In this document: positions 7,485 through 15,164 of the stretch, one piece after another | Layout of the letters: the number at the start of each line of letters is the position of its first letter | Position numbering within the stretch: position 1 is the first letter of the stretch | NCBI GenBank assembly: GCA_964569185.1 | Contig: CAZMTP010000020.1 | Location: forward strand, 1-26,153 | From: DATIJP01 sp964569185 | Lineage (GTDB): Bacteria; Chlamydiota; Chlamydiia; Chlamydiales; Rhabdochlamydiaceae | Direction: 5' to 3' | DNA length: 26,153 bases | Notes under the pieces: model-generated | The model's database searches: none | What the model saw: the letters and a program-made list of their open reading frames with translations, nothing else | What the model was told of the DNA's origin: nothing | Translations under genes and position numbers: made by a program

Positions 7485-8471
7485 TTAGAGCCCTAGCCCT
7501 AAAACTAAGGAATTATTTTGTGGCGCTCTTTCTTGGCGAGCTTGTTCCCACAAAGTTTGCACAGCAGTTTGTAGAGCTTGATTTGTAGAAACATAGATCT
7601 GACCTAATTTGAGAAACGCTTCATATTTTTCTTGAGAATCGATAGCAACCGAAAAAGTTTTTAATGCAGGTACTGTGGAGAGATAAGAAGACACTTTATC
7701 TAGTATCCCTTTTTCAATGGCTTTTAGCTTTCCAGCAATTCTAAGTTTTACCTTTTCTCTTGGCAGTTCTAAACTAAAAATAAATTCTTCGATTACTGAA
7801 TTAAATTTGAAAAACAGCAGTGCGGCTAACGCCCGTTCAAAAAAGGAATAGACTTTTTCTTTGGTTTCATAAGATTCTTCGCGGGCTGTTGTAGCTATAC
7901 TTTGACTTGTGGTTGCACTATTTTCAGTTTCTCCTGCTATTTCTTGTATTTGCAGACCGATATTTAAAAAACATTGCGCAAAAAAGACTGGTAAAATATC
8001 GCCTGGCGAATCTTTTGTTATGTTTTGTATAATAAGATCAAATTTATTTGATAAACGATGATCTAATTTTAAAAAAATGGAATGCACTAAAGCTATTTTA
8101 GAAGGTACTTGCAACAATGTGGCAATCCAATTAGAAATTATTGGTTTAAACTGTTGTTCAAAGTCGCGAGCGACCCCTTTTCGAAAAATATTAGAAATCT
8201 CCCGGTTTGGCTCTAATGGAGAGGCCGGTTGTCTGATTAAGACAAAACCAACACCTAAAATTTTTGCTATCCTATCTGCATGAAGTTTTGCTATTTGATC
8301 AAATGTATTTTGTTTGAAAAGAGCGGCGGATGGCTTTGTTACTTCAGCAAACTTTAACAAAGTAGATCCATCCACAAAAGAGAGGATATGAATCCCTACA
8401 TCATCTGGTATTCTTTGAATTGGAAATAAACCAGGTTCAACAGTTGAAATTGATGTAATAGCTTTTGTCAT
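7485..8471 (-). CDS. F-box-like protein, possible host-directed effector
   Basis: The N-terminus (about residues 20-60) reads IPDDVGIHILSFVD followed by LLKFAEVTK and ALFKQ. This has the spacing of a eukaryotic F-box: (L/I)P-x-E/D, then IL-x-(F/Y)-(L/V), then a hydrophobic helix and a V-x-K-x-W-like end, with the Trp missing. F-box proteins bind Skp1 and bring substrates to SCF ubiquitin ligases. Bacteria lack SCF, so such a protein would act in the host, as known for Legionella and suggested for amoeba-associated chlamydiae. The remaining 270 residues are predicted helical and not recognised; they could be the substrate-binding part. No signal peptide is seen. The gene is AT-richer than nrdB and interrupts the conserved backbone, suggesting acquisition. 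The start has only a weak GAG-type ribosome site. The F-box call is motif-based and moderately sure. Confidence 0.65.
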   Translation of the reverse strand: MTKAITSISTVEPGLFPIQRIPDDVGIHILSFVDGSTLLKFAEVTKPSAALFKQNTFDQIAKLHADRIAKILGVGFVLIRQPASPLEPNREISNIFRKGVARDFEQQFKPIISNWIATLLQVPSKIALVHSIFLKLDHRLSNKFDLIIQNITKDSPGDILPVFFAQCFLNIGLQIQEIAGETENSATTSQSIATTAREESYETKEKVYSFFERALAALLFFKFNSVIEEFIFSLELPREKVKLRIAGKLKAIEKGILDKVSSYLSTVPALKTFSVAIDSQEKYEAFLKLGQIYVSTNQALQTAVQTLWEQARQERAPQNNSLVLGLGL

Positions 8472-8612
8472 ATTTTAATCTCAATTATTATTAATAATAG
8501 AAATATAATAACAAATTCTATAATTTTTATCTATTATTTAATGTAGGTATTGAAATAATTTGTTTACATTTTTCCTATTTCCTTAAATCTGTGGCTTTTC
8601 TACAATATTCCC
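8472..8612. promoter_or_regulatory. AT-rich divergent intergenic region; -10 element just before the M16 protease gene
   Basis: This 141-bp spacer separates the divergent F-box and M16 genes. On the plus strand TACAAT (8601-8606) ends 6 bases before the ATG at 8613, so transcription would begin at or next to the start codon. No Shine-Dalgarno sequence is present and the -35 region is poor. On the minus strand several TATAAT-like strings occur in the AT-rich run, but none can be singled out as the F-box promoter. Confidence 0.35.
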
Positions 8613-11564
8613 ATGCAAAATAATTTTTTAAATCCAGGGGACAAATATGGCTCTTTTGTCCTCGTCAAAAGAACCCCCCTTCCTGAGCTCCAAGCGACCC
8701 TGCGTGAGATCGTGCATACGCCCTCAGGGGCCGAAGTGATGCATATTGAAAATGACGACCCGGAAAATCTATTTTGCCTCTCTTTTAAAACTCTGCCCTA
8801 TAACTCTAATGGGGCACCACACATCCTAGAGCACACCGTTCTCTGTGGCTCTAGAAAGTATCCTGTCAAAGACCCGTTCTTTTCCATGAATCGGCGCAGC
8901 TTAAACACCTTTATGAACGCGCTGACCGGAAACGATTTTACCTGCTATCCAGCCGCCTCTCAAGTCGAAAAAGACTTTTATAATCTATTGGAAGTGTATC
9001 TGGACGCTGTGTTCCACCCTCTGCTCAAGGAGCTGAGTTTTTTACAAGAGGGCCATCGGTTTGAATTTGCCCGGCCGGAAGATCCCACATCTGCGCTGAA
9101 AATCTTAGGCATTGTCTATAACGAAATGAAGGGAAGCATGTCTTCTGTCGACGCACGGGTCTGGCAGAAGATGATGGAACATCTGTTTCCTGGACTGCCC
9201 TATTCCCATAATTCTGGGGGCGATCCTAAAGAGATCCCTTCTTTGACCTATGCGCAACTGATCGAATTCTATGAGACCTACTACCATCCTTCGCGCTGTC
9301 TCTTTTTCTTCTATGGCGATCTGCCTCTAAAAAAACATCTGGATTACCTAGAAGAGCATGCGCTCAAAACGGTGCAACAGCTGCCGCCCATTCCGCGCAT
9401 TGAGAAACAGAAGCGGTACGAAACCCCTTTTAGAAAAGAGTATGCCTATCCCAGCACAGAAAAAAAAGAGCTAGAGAAAAAATCGATTCTTGGCTTTGGG
9501 TGGCTCACTGCCCCTCTGATCGATCAAGAAGAGGTGCTGGCTCTAAGTATTCTAGATTCGGTCTTAATGGACACCGATGCCTCTTTACTGAAAAAAACGC
9601 TCCTGGCTTCTGGCCTCTGTATAAAAGCAGATAGTGTGGTTGATATTGAAATGAGCGAAGTGCCCTACTTGATTCTCTGCAAAGGATGCCGCAAAGAAGA
9701 TGCGGAAGCCTTAGAAAAGGTGCTGTTTGACCGTCTGCAAGAGATCGTCTCTGAAGGCATCCCCTATCACCTGATTGAAGCTGCCATCGATCTTTTGGAA
9801 TTTTCGCGCACAGAAATTATCAAAGATCAGGCTCCTTTTGGCCTGACTCTATTTATGCGCAGCGCTCTTGCAAAACAGCATGGCTGTCCGCCTGAAAATG
9901 CATTGACTATGCGTTCGTTATTCCAAAACCTGCTCCAAAAAGCGCGCGATCCTGCATTTTTGACACAGATCTTGCGCAAATATTTCCTCGAAAATCCCCA
10001 TTTTATCCGCCTCTGTTTTGTCCCCGATCCTTCTCTCGCAAGCAAAGAAGAGCAAGAAGAAAAAGAGTTCTTAAAACAGACGCAAAGTCAACTCAATGAA
10101 AAACAGAAAGCCAAGATTTTAGACCAGACAAGAGCACTTGAACAGTACCAGACAGAGATCGAAAATCAGGATCTTGATTGTTTGCCCAAAGTGACCTTAA
10201 ATGATGTCCCTAAAAAAGCGCGCGATCTGCATCTAGAACAAGAATCGGTCGGTTCGTTGGAACTCTTTCGCCATGACTGTTTCACTAACCATATTCTCTA
10301 TGCTGATCTAGTGTTTGATTTCCCCAAATTGTCTGAAGAAGATCTATTCTACGTTCAGCTCTTCACACTCTGTTTTTCTGAAGTGGGCGCTGCAAAACGG
10401 AGCTATGAAGAGAATCTGGAGCTGATCCATGCCCATACAGGCGGGATTAGAGCGTCTACTAACCTATACGTGTCTGCTCTTGACCCTACGCGGACCATTC
10501 CAGCACTACATATCCGCGGCAAAGCGCTCAAAAGAAAGATTCCTCAATTTTTTAAATTGCTGCATGAGATGGTGCTATCGGTCCGTTTTGATGAAAAAAA
10601 ACGGATCGGTGATCTGATTAATCAGGTGGCCACCTCTTTACAAAGTAATCTCACACGCAATGCGATGAAATATGCTACCTTATTATCGATGAGCAATTTT
10701 TCAGAGGCAGGCTATATCAGCGAGCTCTGTTCAGGCCTCACTTTTTACCGCAAAATTAAAGAGATAGCTTCCGACTTAGACAAACAGCTGCCTACAATCA
10801 TCGATAAATTAAAACAGCTCAAAGAGCAGCTTCTTTGCAGTACGACCCCTCACTTAGTCCTAAGCACAGATCAGGAAATGTATCATGAGCTGAAAAAAAA
10901 CCATTTCTATGGCCTTTCAGAGCTGCCCATCCAGAAAAAAGAGCCGTGGCAAAATCTCCCTTATCCCAAAAAACTGGTGTCACAAGCACATCCGATTAGC
11001 TCTCCTGTCGCCTTCACGGTGGAAACATTCCAGACCATCCATTATGCCCATCCGCAATCTGCCGCGCTCCATGCAGCCACCCTTCTTTTGGAAAATAAGA
11101 CTCTCCATCCGAAAATAAGAGAAAAAGGGGGTGCTTATGGATCGGGCGCTAGCTTTAATGCGCTCTGGGGAAATTTTAACTTCCACTCATATCGAGATCC
11201 GCACATCGCTAGAACGATCCAGACATTTCAGGAAGCAACTCAAACCATTGCCCAAGGCAAATTTGATACCCATGATTTAGAAGAAGCAAAATTGGGCATT
11301 ATCCAGCAATTAGACCATCCCCTATCCCCAGGGAGTAAAGCATTAGTGACCTATACGTGGTGGAGAGAGGGCATGACCCCCGAAATGCGCCAACACCACC
11401 GGGACCAGCTGCTAGCTTTAGACGTCCAAAAAGTGCAAGAAGCAGTTCAGCAGCACCTTTTGGCAAAAAAAGAACAGTCGGTTATTGTGACCTTTGCAGG
11501 CAAAGAGCTGATCGAAAAAGAGAATAAAACGCTTCCAAATCAATTAAAAATTATTTTAAATTAA
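8613..11564 (+). CDS. M16C-family zinc metalloprotease (insulinase / presequence-protease-like)
   Basis: This is a peptidase with the inverted zinc motif H70-I-L-E73-H74 and a distal Glu ligand at E171 (VYNEMKG). The residues after the motif (CGSRKYPVKDPFFSM) are typical of the PreP/M16C branch. The 983-residue length fits the two-halves clam-shell architecture, and the second half carries REKGGAYGSGAS, the Arg/Tyr substrate-binding element. No signal peptide is visible, so a cytosolic peptide-degrading role is likely. C. trachomatis has a similar protein next to htrA and the rmuC-pssA-nrdAB block; here orphan genes separate them. No Shine-Dalgarno precedes the ATG, and a TACAAT -10 element lies just before it. 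The family is certain; the substrate is unknown. Confidence 0.93.
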   Translation: MQNNFLNPGDKYGSFVLVKRTPLPELQATLREIVHTPSGAEVMHIENDDPENLFCLSFKTLPYNSNGAPHILEHTVLCGSRKYPVKDPFFSMNRRSLNTFMNALTGNDFTCYPAASQVEKDFYNLLEVYLDAVFHPLLKELSFLQEGHRFEFARPEDPTSALKILGIVYNEMKGSMSSVDARVWQKMMEHLFPGLPYSHNSGGDPKEIPSLTYAQLIEFYETYYHPSRCLFFFYGDLPLKKHLDYLEEHALKTVQQLPPIPRIEKQKRYETPFRKEYAYPSTEKKELEKKSILGFGWLTAPLIDQEEVLALSILDSVLMDTDASLLKKTLLASGLCIKADSVVDIEMSEVPYLILCKGCRKEDAEALEKVLFDRLQEIVSEGIPYHLIEAAIDLLEFSRTEIIKDQAPFGLTLFMRSALAKQHGCPPENALTMRSLFQNLLQKARDPAFLTQILRKYFLENPHFIRLCFVPDPSLASKEEQEEKEFLKQTQSQLNEKQKAKILDQTRALEQYQTEIENQDLDCLPKVTLNDVPKKARDLHLEQESVGSLELFRHDCFTNHILYADLVFDFPKLSEEDLFYVQLFTLCFSEVGAAKRSYEENLELIHAHTGGIRASTNLYVSALDPTRTIPALHIRGKALKRKIPQFFKLLHEMVLSVRFDEKKRIGDLINQVATSLQSNLTRNAMKYATLLSMSNFSEAGYISELCSGLTFYRKIKEIASDLDKQLPTIIDKLKQLKEQLLCSTTPHLVLSTDQEMYHELKKNHFYGLSELPIQKKEPWQNLPYPKKLVSQAHPISSPVAFTVETFQTIHYAHPQSAALHAATLLLENKTLHPKIREKGGAYGSGASFNALWGNFNFHSYRDPHIARTIQTFQEATQTIAQGKFDTHDLEEAKLGIIQQLDHPLSPGSKALVTYTWWREGMTPEMRQHHRDQLLALDVQKVQEAVQQHLLAKKEQSVIVTFAGKELIEKENKTLPNQLKIILN

Positions 11565-11589
11565 CCTCTTCAATTCAATTAGGTTTTAC

Positions 11590-11595
11590 TATAAA
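11590..11595 (+). promoter_or_regulatory. -10 element (TATAAA) upstream of the 170-residue orphan
   Basis: TATAAA lies 10 bases before the ATG at 11606 in a 41-bp spacer after the M16 gene. The predicted start site would leave a leader of only a few bases, and no Shine-Dalgarno is seen. The -35 region (TCTTCA, 11567-11572) is weak. No terminator for the M16 gene is visible in the same spacer. Confidence 0.35.
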
Positions 11596-11605
11596 ATAGT
11601 TCCCT

Positions 11606-12118
11606 ATGAATAGAATTGAAAATAGTCCAATTAATTCCATTTTTAATAAGGCACCTGATTATACCCATTTCAGGAATTCAAATTATTTTTATTATACTTC
11701 AATTTCCTCTCTCGCTCTCCCTTTTAGGCCCTTTTATTATATCGGGTTGAAAATCTATAACTTTTTTTCCTGGATCCAATTTCTCTTAGATAGGCCTTTT
11801 CGTCTGCAAAAAGTATGTGATGCTCTTTACCAAGGAAACCACTATTTCAAACGCCACAGCCAATGGCTGATTCATCAGAGATTTGATATTGTATTCACAT
11901 TGAAAAAAGAGAAATTACCAGGATTGGAAAATACTAATATAAAGCAGGTTTTATGTTCCTCTTCAGAAGACTTAATGAAATCCGTGACAAATGCACTAGA
12001 AGTAGGAAAACGTATATTTGTAGACTGTCCTTCAGCAGAAAGCTATCTCGAAGCGCTTAAAACATTGATAAATAAGGAAGTTGAGCGGCTTGAAGCCCTT
12101 GCCCAAACACTAGATTAA
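11606..12118 (+). CDS. Hypothetical protein, 170 residues, AT-rich orphan
   Basis: I do not recognise this protein. The first 40 residues are polar. Residues about 27-62 are rich in Phe, Tyr, Leu and Ile (YYTSISSLALPF, FYYIGLKIYNFFSWIQFLL) and could be one or two membrane-associated segments. The rest looks like a small soluble alpha/beta domain (RFDIVFTLKKE, IKQVLCSSSEDL, KRIFVDCPS) ending in a helical tail. The codon use is AT-rich like the 949-residue gene that follows after 133 bp and unlike the flanking protease genes. No Shine-Dalgarno is present. It sits in an insertion between two backbone genes, which suggests a lineage-specific gene, possibly host-directed; that is inference only. 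The uninterrupted frame and its -10 element support a real gene. Confidence 0.6.
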   Translation: MNRIENSPINSIFNKAPDYTHFRNSNYFYYTSISSLALPFRPFYYIGLKIYNFFSWIQFLLDRPFRLQKVCDALYQGNHYFKRHSQWLIHQRFDIVFTLKKEKLPGLENTNIKQVLCSSSEDLMKSVTNALEVGKRIFVDCPSAESYLEALKTLINKEVERLEALAQTLD

Positions 12119-12195
12119 TATTGGAGTCCCAATTTCTGGAATAGATCTCTTTGATTATAAGGGATTTAAGTCAATTCTTTAATCAAAATTAAAAC

Positions 12196-12224
12196 TAGAC
12201 AATATTAAAAAAAAATTATATAAT
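12196..12224 (+). promoter_or_regulatory. Predicted sigma70/sigma66-type promoter of the 949-residue repeat protein
   Basis: TAGACA (12196-12201) and TATAAT (12219-12224) are separated by 17 bp, the best promoter match in the window (11 of 12 consensus bases). Transcription would start near 12231, giving a leader of about 20 bases before the ATG at 12252. The leader has no Shine-Dalgarno. The rest of the 133-bp spacer is AT-rich with no terminator seen. Confidence 0.7.
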
Positions 12225-12251
12225 AATTATCTCTTTATTTAACAATAGAAT

Positions 12252-15101
12252 ATGAGTAGTAATAATATTACGATTACGCCAGTTATCCCTCTATATTATG
12301 CGCAGCCTAGCATACCTGCCCTGACTCCTATCTTATCGCAAAGTAACAGTATAATAATAGATGTACCTACACTTAATTCTCGTCTACCTCCGGCACGGCC
12401 CTTATCAGAACGCACTGTTGTGCCCTTGCAGCTAAATAGCTCTAATTTCAGCGAATTGTATCTTGTTTTCACAAATTATTATTCCTTAATGGAAAAGAAT
12501 AATTATCATAAATTTAGAAACGTATGCACAAGGAATATTCCCAAATGTTCAACATATGATATAGGGATTTTTGGTGAATATAAACTTGCTATTGAATTCT
12601 ATTTCACAACGCGGTCTTATACAATTCTTCCATTTTTAACCCATGTAGATAAAACTGTATTGGATAAATTGATTACTCATTTAATAGGAAAAGGCCTTAC
12701 AGAAAAAATCATGCAATGGCGTGAGATTGAAGATATTTTCATAGAAGTCTATCGCTTTTTAAGTCACACTGATTCAAATGTCCGCGACAACGAGCGTACG
12801 GTACATTTCGGCATCAGTTTATATTCTATTTTTTACCAATTAATAACTGGCAAAAATTTTACAAAACAACCAACAAATAAAATTAGTAAAAACATTATCA
12901 ACCAATACAAAAAGGCCTTTGCATATTGTATCCATAATTCAATACGTTGTAATAATACTATACTCAAAAAACTAAATTTAAGCACAGTGATTAATTACAA
13001 ATTAGTGAATGCTCTTATCATTCTTTTTGCCGACAATTTAGATTCCATTAAAACAAATTCTCAATTTAATGATATTACTCCACACAAACGAAAAGCTACA
13101 AAAACAAAGAGCCACCCAAAAAAACCTCGAACAAAGACTTCTGAGTTCATACAGGATGACCATTCTCCACAACCTTTATCTGCACCAGCATCCCCTATCC
13201 ATCATCCTTCAGAACCCCTAAAAAAAAGAGCTCTCGAAATAGTAGCAGATACTGTCTCTTCCCCTATAGTTGCTTCTATCGATTTTTCTGATCCCTTAGC
13301 TCCACTTGCTTCGCAATTCAGTAGTCCTGCATTAGAAGATACAAGTTCTTCTTCTGCATCTATTTCTACTGAATCTTTTGATCTCCTAGATCCATTTGAT
13401 TCGCAATTCAGTAGTCCTGCATTAGAAGATACAAGTTCTTCTTCTGCATCTGTTTCTGCTGAATCTTTTGATCTCCTAGATCCATTTGATTTGCAATTCA
13501 GTAGTCCTGCATTAGAAGATATCAGTTCTTCTTCTGCGTCTGTTTTTTTTGATTCCCTTGATAGTTTTGATCACATCGATTCAATTACTTCGCAATTCCC
13601 TATTGCCACAAAAGATGCAAGTTCAGTACCAGTCCATAGCAATCATGTTCCTTTTTCTATTTCTTCTGCACCTGCATTCATTGATTCTGTTCGAGACCAT
13701 TCGCGGGAAAATAGGGCTTTTTACGGTCTTTCAGAGGCCATAAAAAAAAGAGCCCTCGAAAATAGGCAAAAGGCCGAAACGAGATTTAATGAACCAGGAC
13801 TTGATTTCATACAGGATCTTTTTTCAACTTTTTATAAATCAGAAGAACCTATTTCAGTTGATTCATTTGAAAACCACTGCAAAAAAAAGTCCCAAGAGAA
13901 AAATAGACCTTATTCAAAAGAAGAAAAATGCTCTTTTAAAAAGTATAAAACAGCAATAGAAAACTATTTTCTTCGCGGAAAAAAATGCGAAGGTATTGCA
14001 AACAGAATGTCTAAAAAAATCCTTCAACAAATCATTGATGATTTTGAAGATAGTCCTCTTCCTCTTTTAGAAACTATAAAAACAAGAATCGATGCAGCAA
14101 GCCGTTTCAAACCTGTGTTCAAACGAAAAATAGATGACCATTCGCCACAACATTTATCTGCACCGGCGTCACCTATCCATCCTCTTTCAGAACCCATAAA
14201 AAAAAGAGCTCTCGAAGCAGATACCGTCTCTTCCTCTACATTTGCTTCTATCGATTCTTTTGATTCCATCGATTCAATTACTTCGCAATTTCCCATTGGC
14301 CCAGAAGATGCAAGTTTAGTACCTATCCATAGCAATCACGTTCCTTTTTCTTCTTCTGTACCTGCGTCCATTGATTCCGCTCAAGACCATTCATTGGATT
14401 TTTTAAAAGATTTGTTTGAAACTTATTATAAATCTGCATCAACGTGTAGTTTTAACAGATTGATTGCTGCAAAGTGCGATAAAAGGTTAGATAGCACACA
14501 AAAGACCCAACTATTAGATTTTTGTAACTTATATAGAAGAAAATTAGAAGATTATTTTCTAAGCGAAAATAGTGAAGTGCGGCTCCCAGCAGTAATGCGA
14601 AAAGACAGCACTTTTGAAGCCCTCATTACTAATTTATCAAATTACGGTCTTTTAGAGGCCATAAAAAAAAGAGCCCTCGAAAATAAGCAAAAAGCCGAAT
14701 CGAGATTTAAAGAACCAGGACTGCACAGCGCGAATTCTGCTTTCGTACAGAAAGTTTTTTCAACTTTTTATACATCAGAAGAACCTATTTCATTTGATTC
14801 ATTTAAAAAACATTGCAAAAAAAAGTTAAAAGAGAATAAGGGATCTTATTCAAAGAACACAACAATGCACACTCTTACAATCTATAAAACAGAAATAGAA
14901 AACTATTTCCTTCATGGGAAAAAACTCGATGGCACAGCCCTAAAAAAAGCATCTATGACAACTCTTAAAAAAATCATTGCCGATTTAGAAAAATGGCCTT
15001 CAGAATTCATAAAAAAAAGAATTGAAGCAGCAAAAAAGCCCAGCCGTCCCTCTATTCCCTCGGCGCCTTCACCTACCGGTTCAATCCCAGACCATTTATA
15101 A
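12252..15101 (+). CDS. Large modular repeat protein of unknown function, putative secreted effector
   Basis: I do not recognise any known domain. The 949-residue protein contains several copies of a helical module of about 80 residues, clearest at 517-600, 715-797 and 829-915, with a divergent copy at 66-148 and a possible one at 188-262. Each shows an F-x-x-(F/Y)-Y start, an F...C pair, a Y(K/R)-x-x-(I/L)E-x-YF core, and an L-x-x-(L/I)I-x-x-(L/F) end. Between modules are Ser/Pro/Asp-rich disordered linkers, duplicated at 302-329 and 628-655, plus a 30-residue tandem repeat (354-443). Lys-rich patches (278-295) could be nuclear-localisation-like. No signal peptide or membrane segment is evident. 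The gene is AT-rich and sits between two backbone proteases, with its own strong promoter. Modular repeats with disordered linkers suggest a host-directed protein, but that is inference. Confidence 0.75.
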   Translation: MSSNNITITPVIPLYYAQPSIPALTPILSQSNSIIIDVPTLNSRLPPARPLSERTVVPLQLNSSNFSELYLVFTNYYSLMEKNNYHKFRNVCTRNIPKCSTYDIGIFGEYKLAIEFYFTTRSYTILPFLTHVDKTVLDKLITHLIGKGLTEKIMQWREIEDIFIEVYRFLSHTDSNVRDNERTVHFGISLYSIFYQLITGKNFTKQPTNKISKNIINQYKKAFAYCIHNSIRCNNTILKKLNLSTVINYKLVNALIILFADNLDSIKTNSQFNDITPHKRKATKTKSHPKKPRTKTSEFIQDDHSPQPLSAPASPIHHPSEPLKKRALEIVADTVSSPIVASIDFSDPLAPLASQFSSPALEDTSSSSASISTESFDLLDPFDSQFSSPALEDTSSSSASVSAESFDLLDPFDLQFSSPALEDISSSSASVFFDSLDSFDHIDSITSQFPIATKDASSVPVHSNHVPFSISSAPAFIDSVRDHSRENRAFYGLSEAIKKRALENRQKAETRFNEPGLDFIQDLFSTFYKSEEPISVDSFENHCKKKSQEKNRPYSKEEKCSFKKYKTAIENYFLRGKKCEGIANRMSKKILQQIIDDFEDSPLPLLETIKTRIDAASRFKPVFKRKIDDHSPQHLSAPASPIHPLSEPIKKRALEADTVSSSTFASIDSFDSIDSITSQFPIGPEDASLVPIHSNHVPFSSSVPASIDSAQDHSLDFLKDLFETYYKSASTCSFNRLIAAKCDKRLDSTQKTQLLDFCNLYRRKLEDYFLSENSEVRLPAVMRKDSTFEALITNLSNYGLLEAIKKRALENKQKAESRFKEPGLHSANSAFVQKVFSTFYTSEEPISFDSFKKHCKKKLKENKGSYSKNTTMHTLTIYKTEIENYFLHGKKLDGTALKKASMTTLKKIIADLEKWPSEFIKKRIEAAKKPSRPSIPSAPSPTGSIPDHL
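13155..14723 (+). repeat. Dispersed internal duplications within the 949-residue gene
   Basis: Two segment types recur. Residues 302-329 and 628-655 (13155-13238 and 14133-14216) share DDHSPQ-LSAPASPIH and KKRALE. Residues 491-517 and 798-824 (13722-13802 and 14643-14723) share YGL-EAIKKRALEN and QKAE-RF-EPGL. The stretch ITSQFPI...HSNHVPFS also recurs (444-468 and 676-700). The copies are nearly identical at DNA level, indicating recent segmental duplication. Confidence 0.85.
13311..13580 (+). repeat. 90-bp tandem repeat, three in-frame copies
   Basis: Copies start at 13311, 13401 and 13491, each with (T)CGCAATTCAGTAGTCCTGC or a one-base variant. They encode 30 residues (QFSSPALEDTSSSSAS... 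FDLLDPFD). The first two copies are almost identical and the third diverges towards its end. The period is a multiple of three, so changes in copy number would keep the reading frame. Confidence 0.92.
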
Positions 15102-15110
15102 AACAGTACC

Positions 15111-15139
15111 TTGAGCTATTTTGAGAAATGCATTATCAT
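15111..15139 (+). promoter_or_regulatory. Predicted sigma70/sigma66-type promoter of htrA
   Basis: TTGAGC (15111-15116) and TATCAT (15134-15139) are separated by 17 bp. The predicted start near 15146 gives a short leader that contains AAGGAAG (15150-15156), a good ribosome binding site about 8-10 bases before the ATG at 15165. The promoter begins 10 bp after the stop of the preceding gene. Confidence 0.55.
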
Positions 15140-15164
15140 AACACTCTAAAAGGAAGTGATATTT

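Noticed and set aside
13311..13580. CRISPR-like array
   Set aside because: The repeats are contiguous 90-bp coding units with no unique spacers, in frame within a long gene.
14024..14335. Minus-strand 103-codon frame in the 949-residue gene
   Set aside because: It is antisense to repeat-rich coding sequence and shows no start signals.
15156..15164. Upstream GTG start for htrA
   Set aside because: The GTG lies in the ribosome binding site and would lengthen the signal peptide without need.
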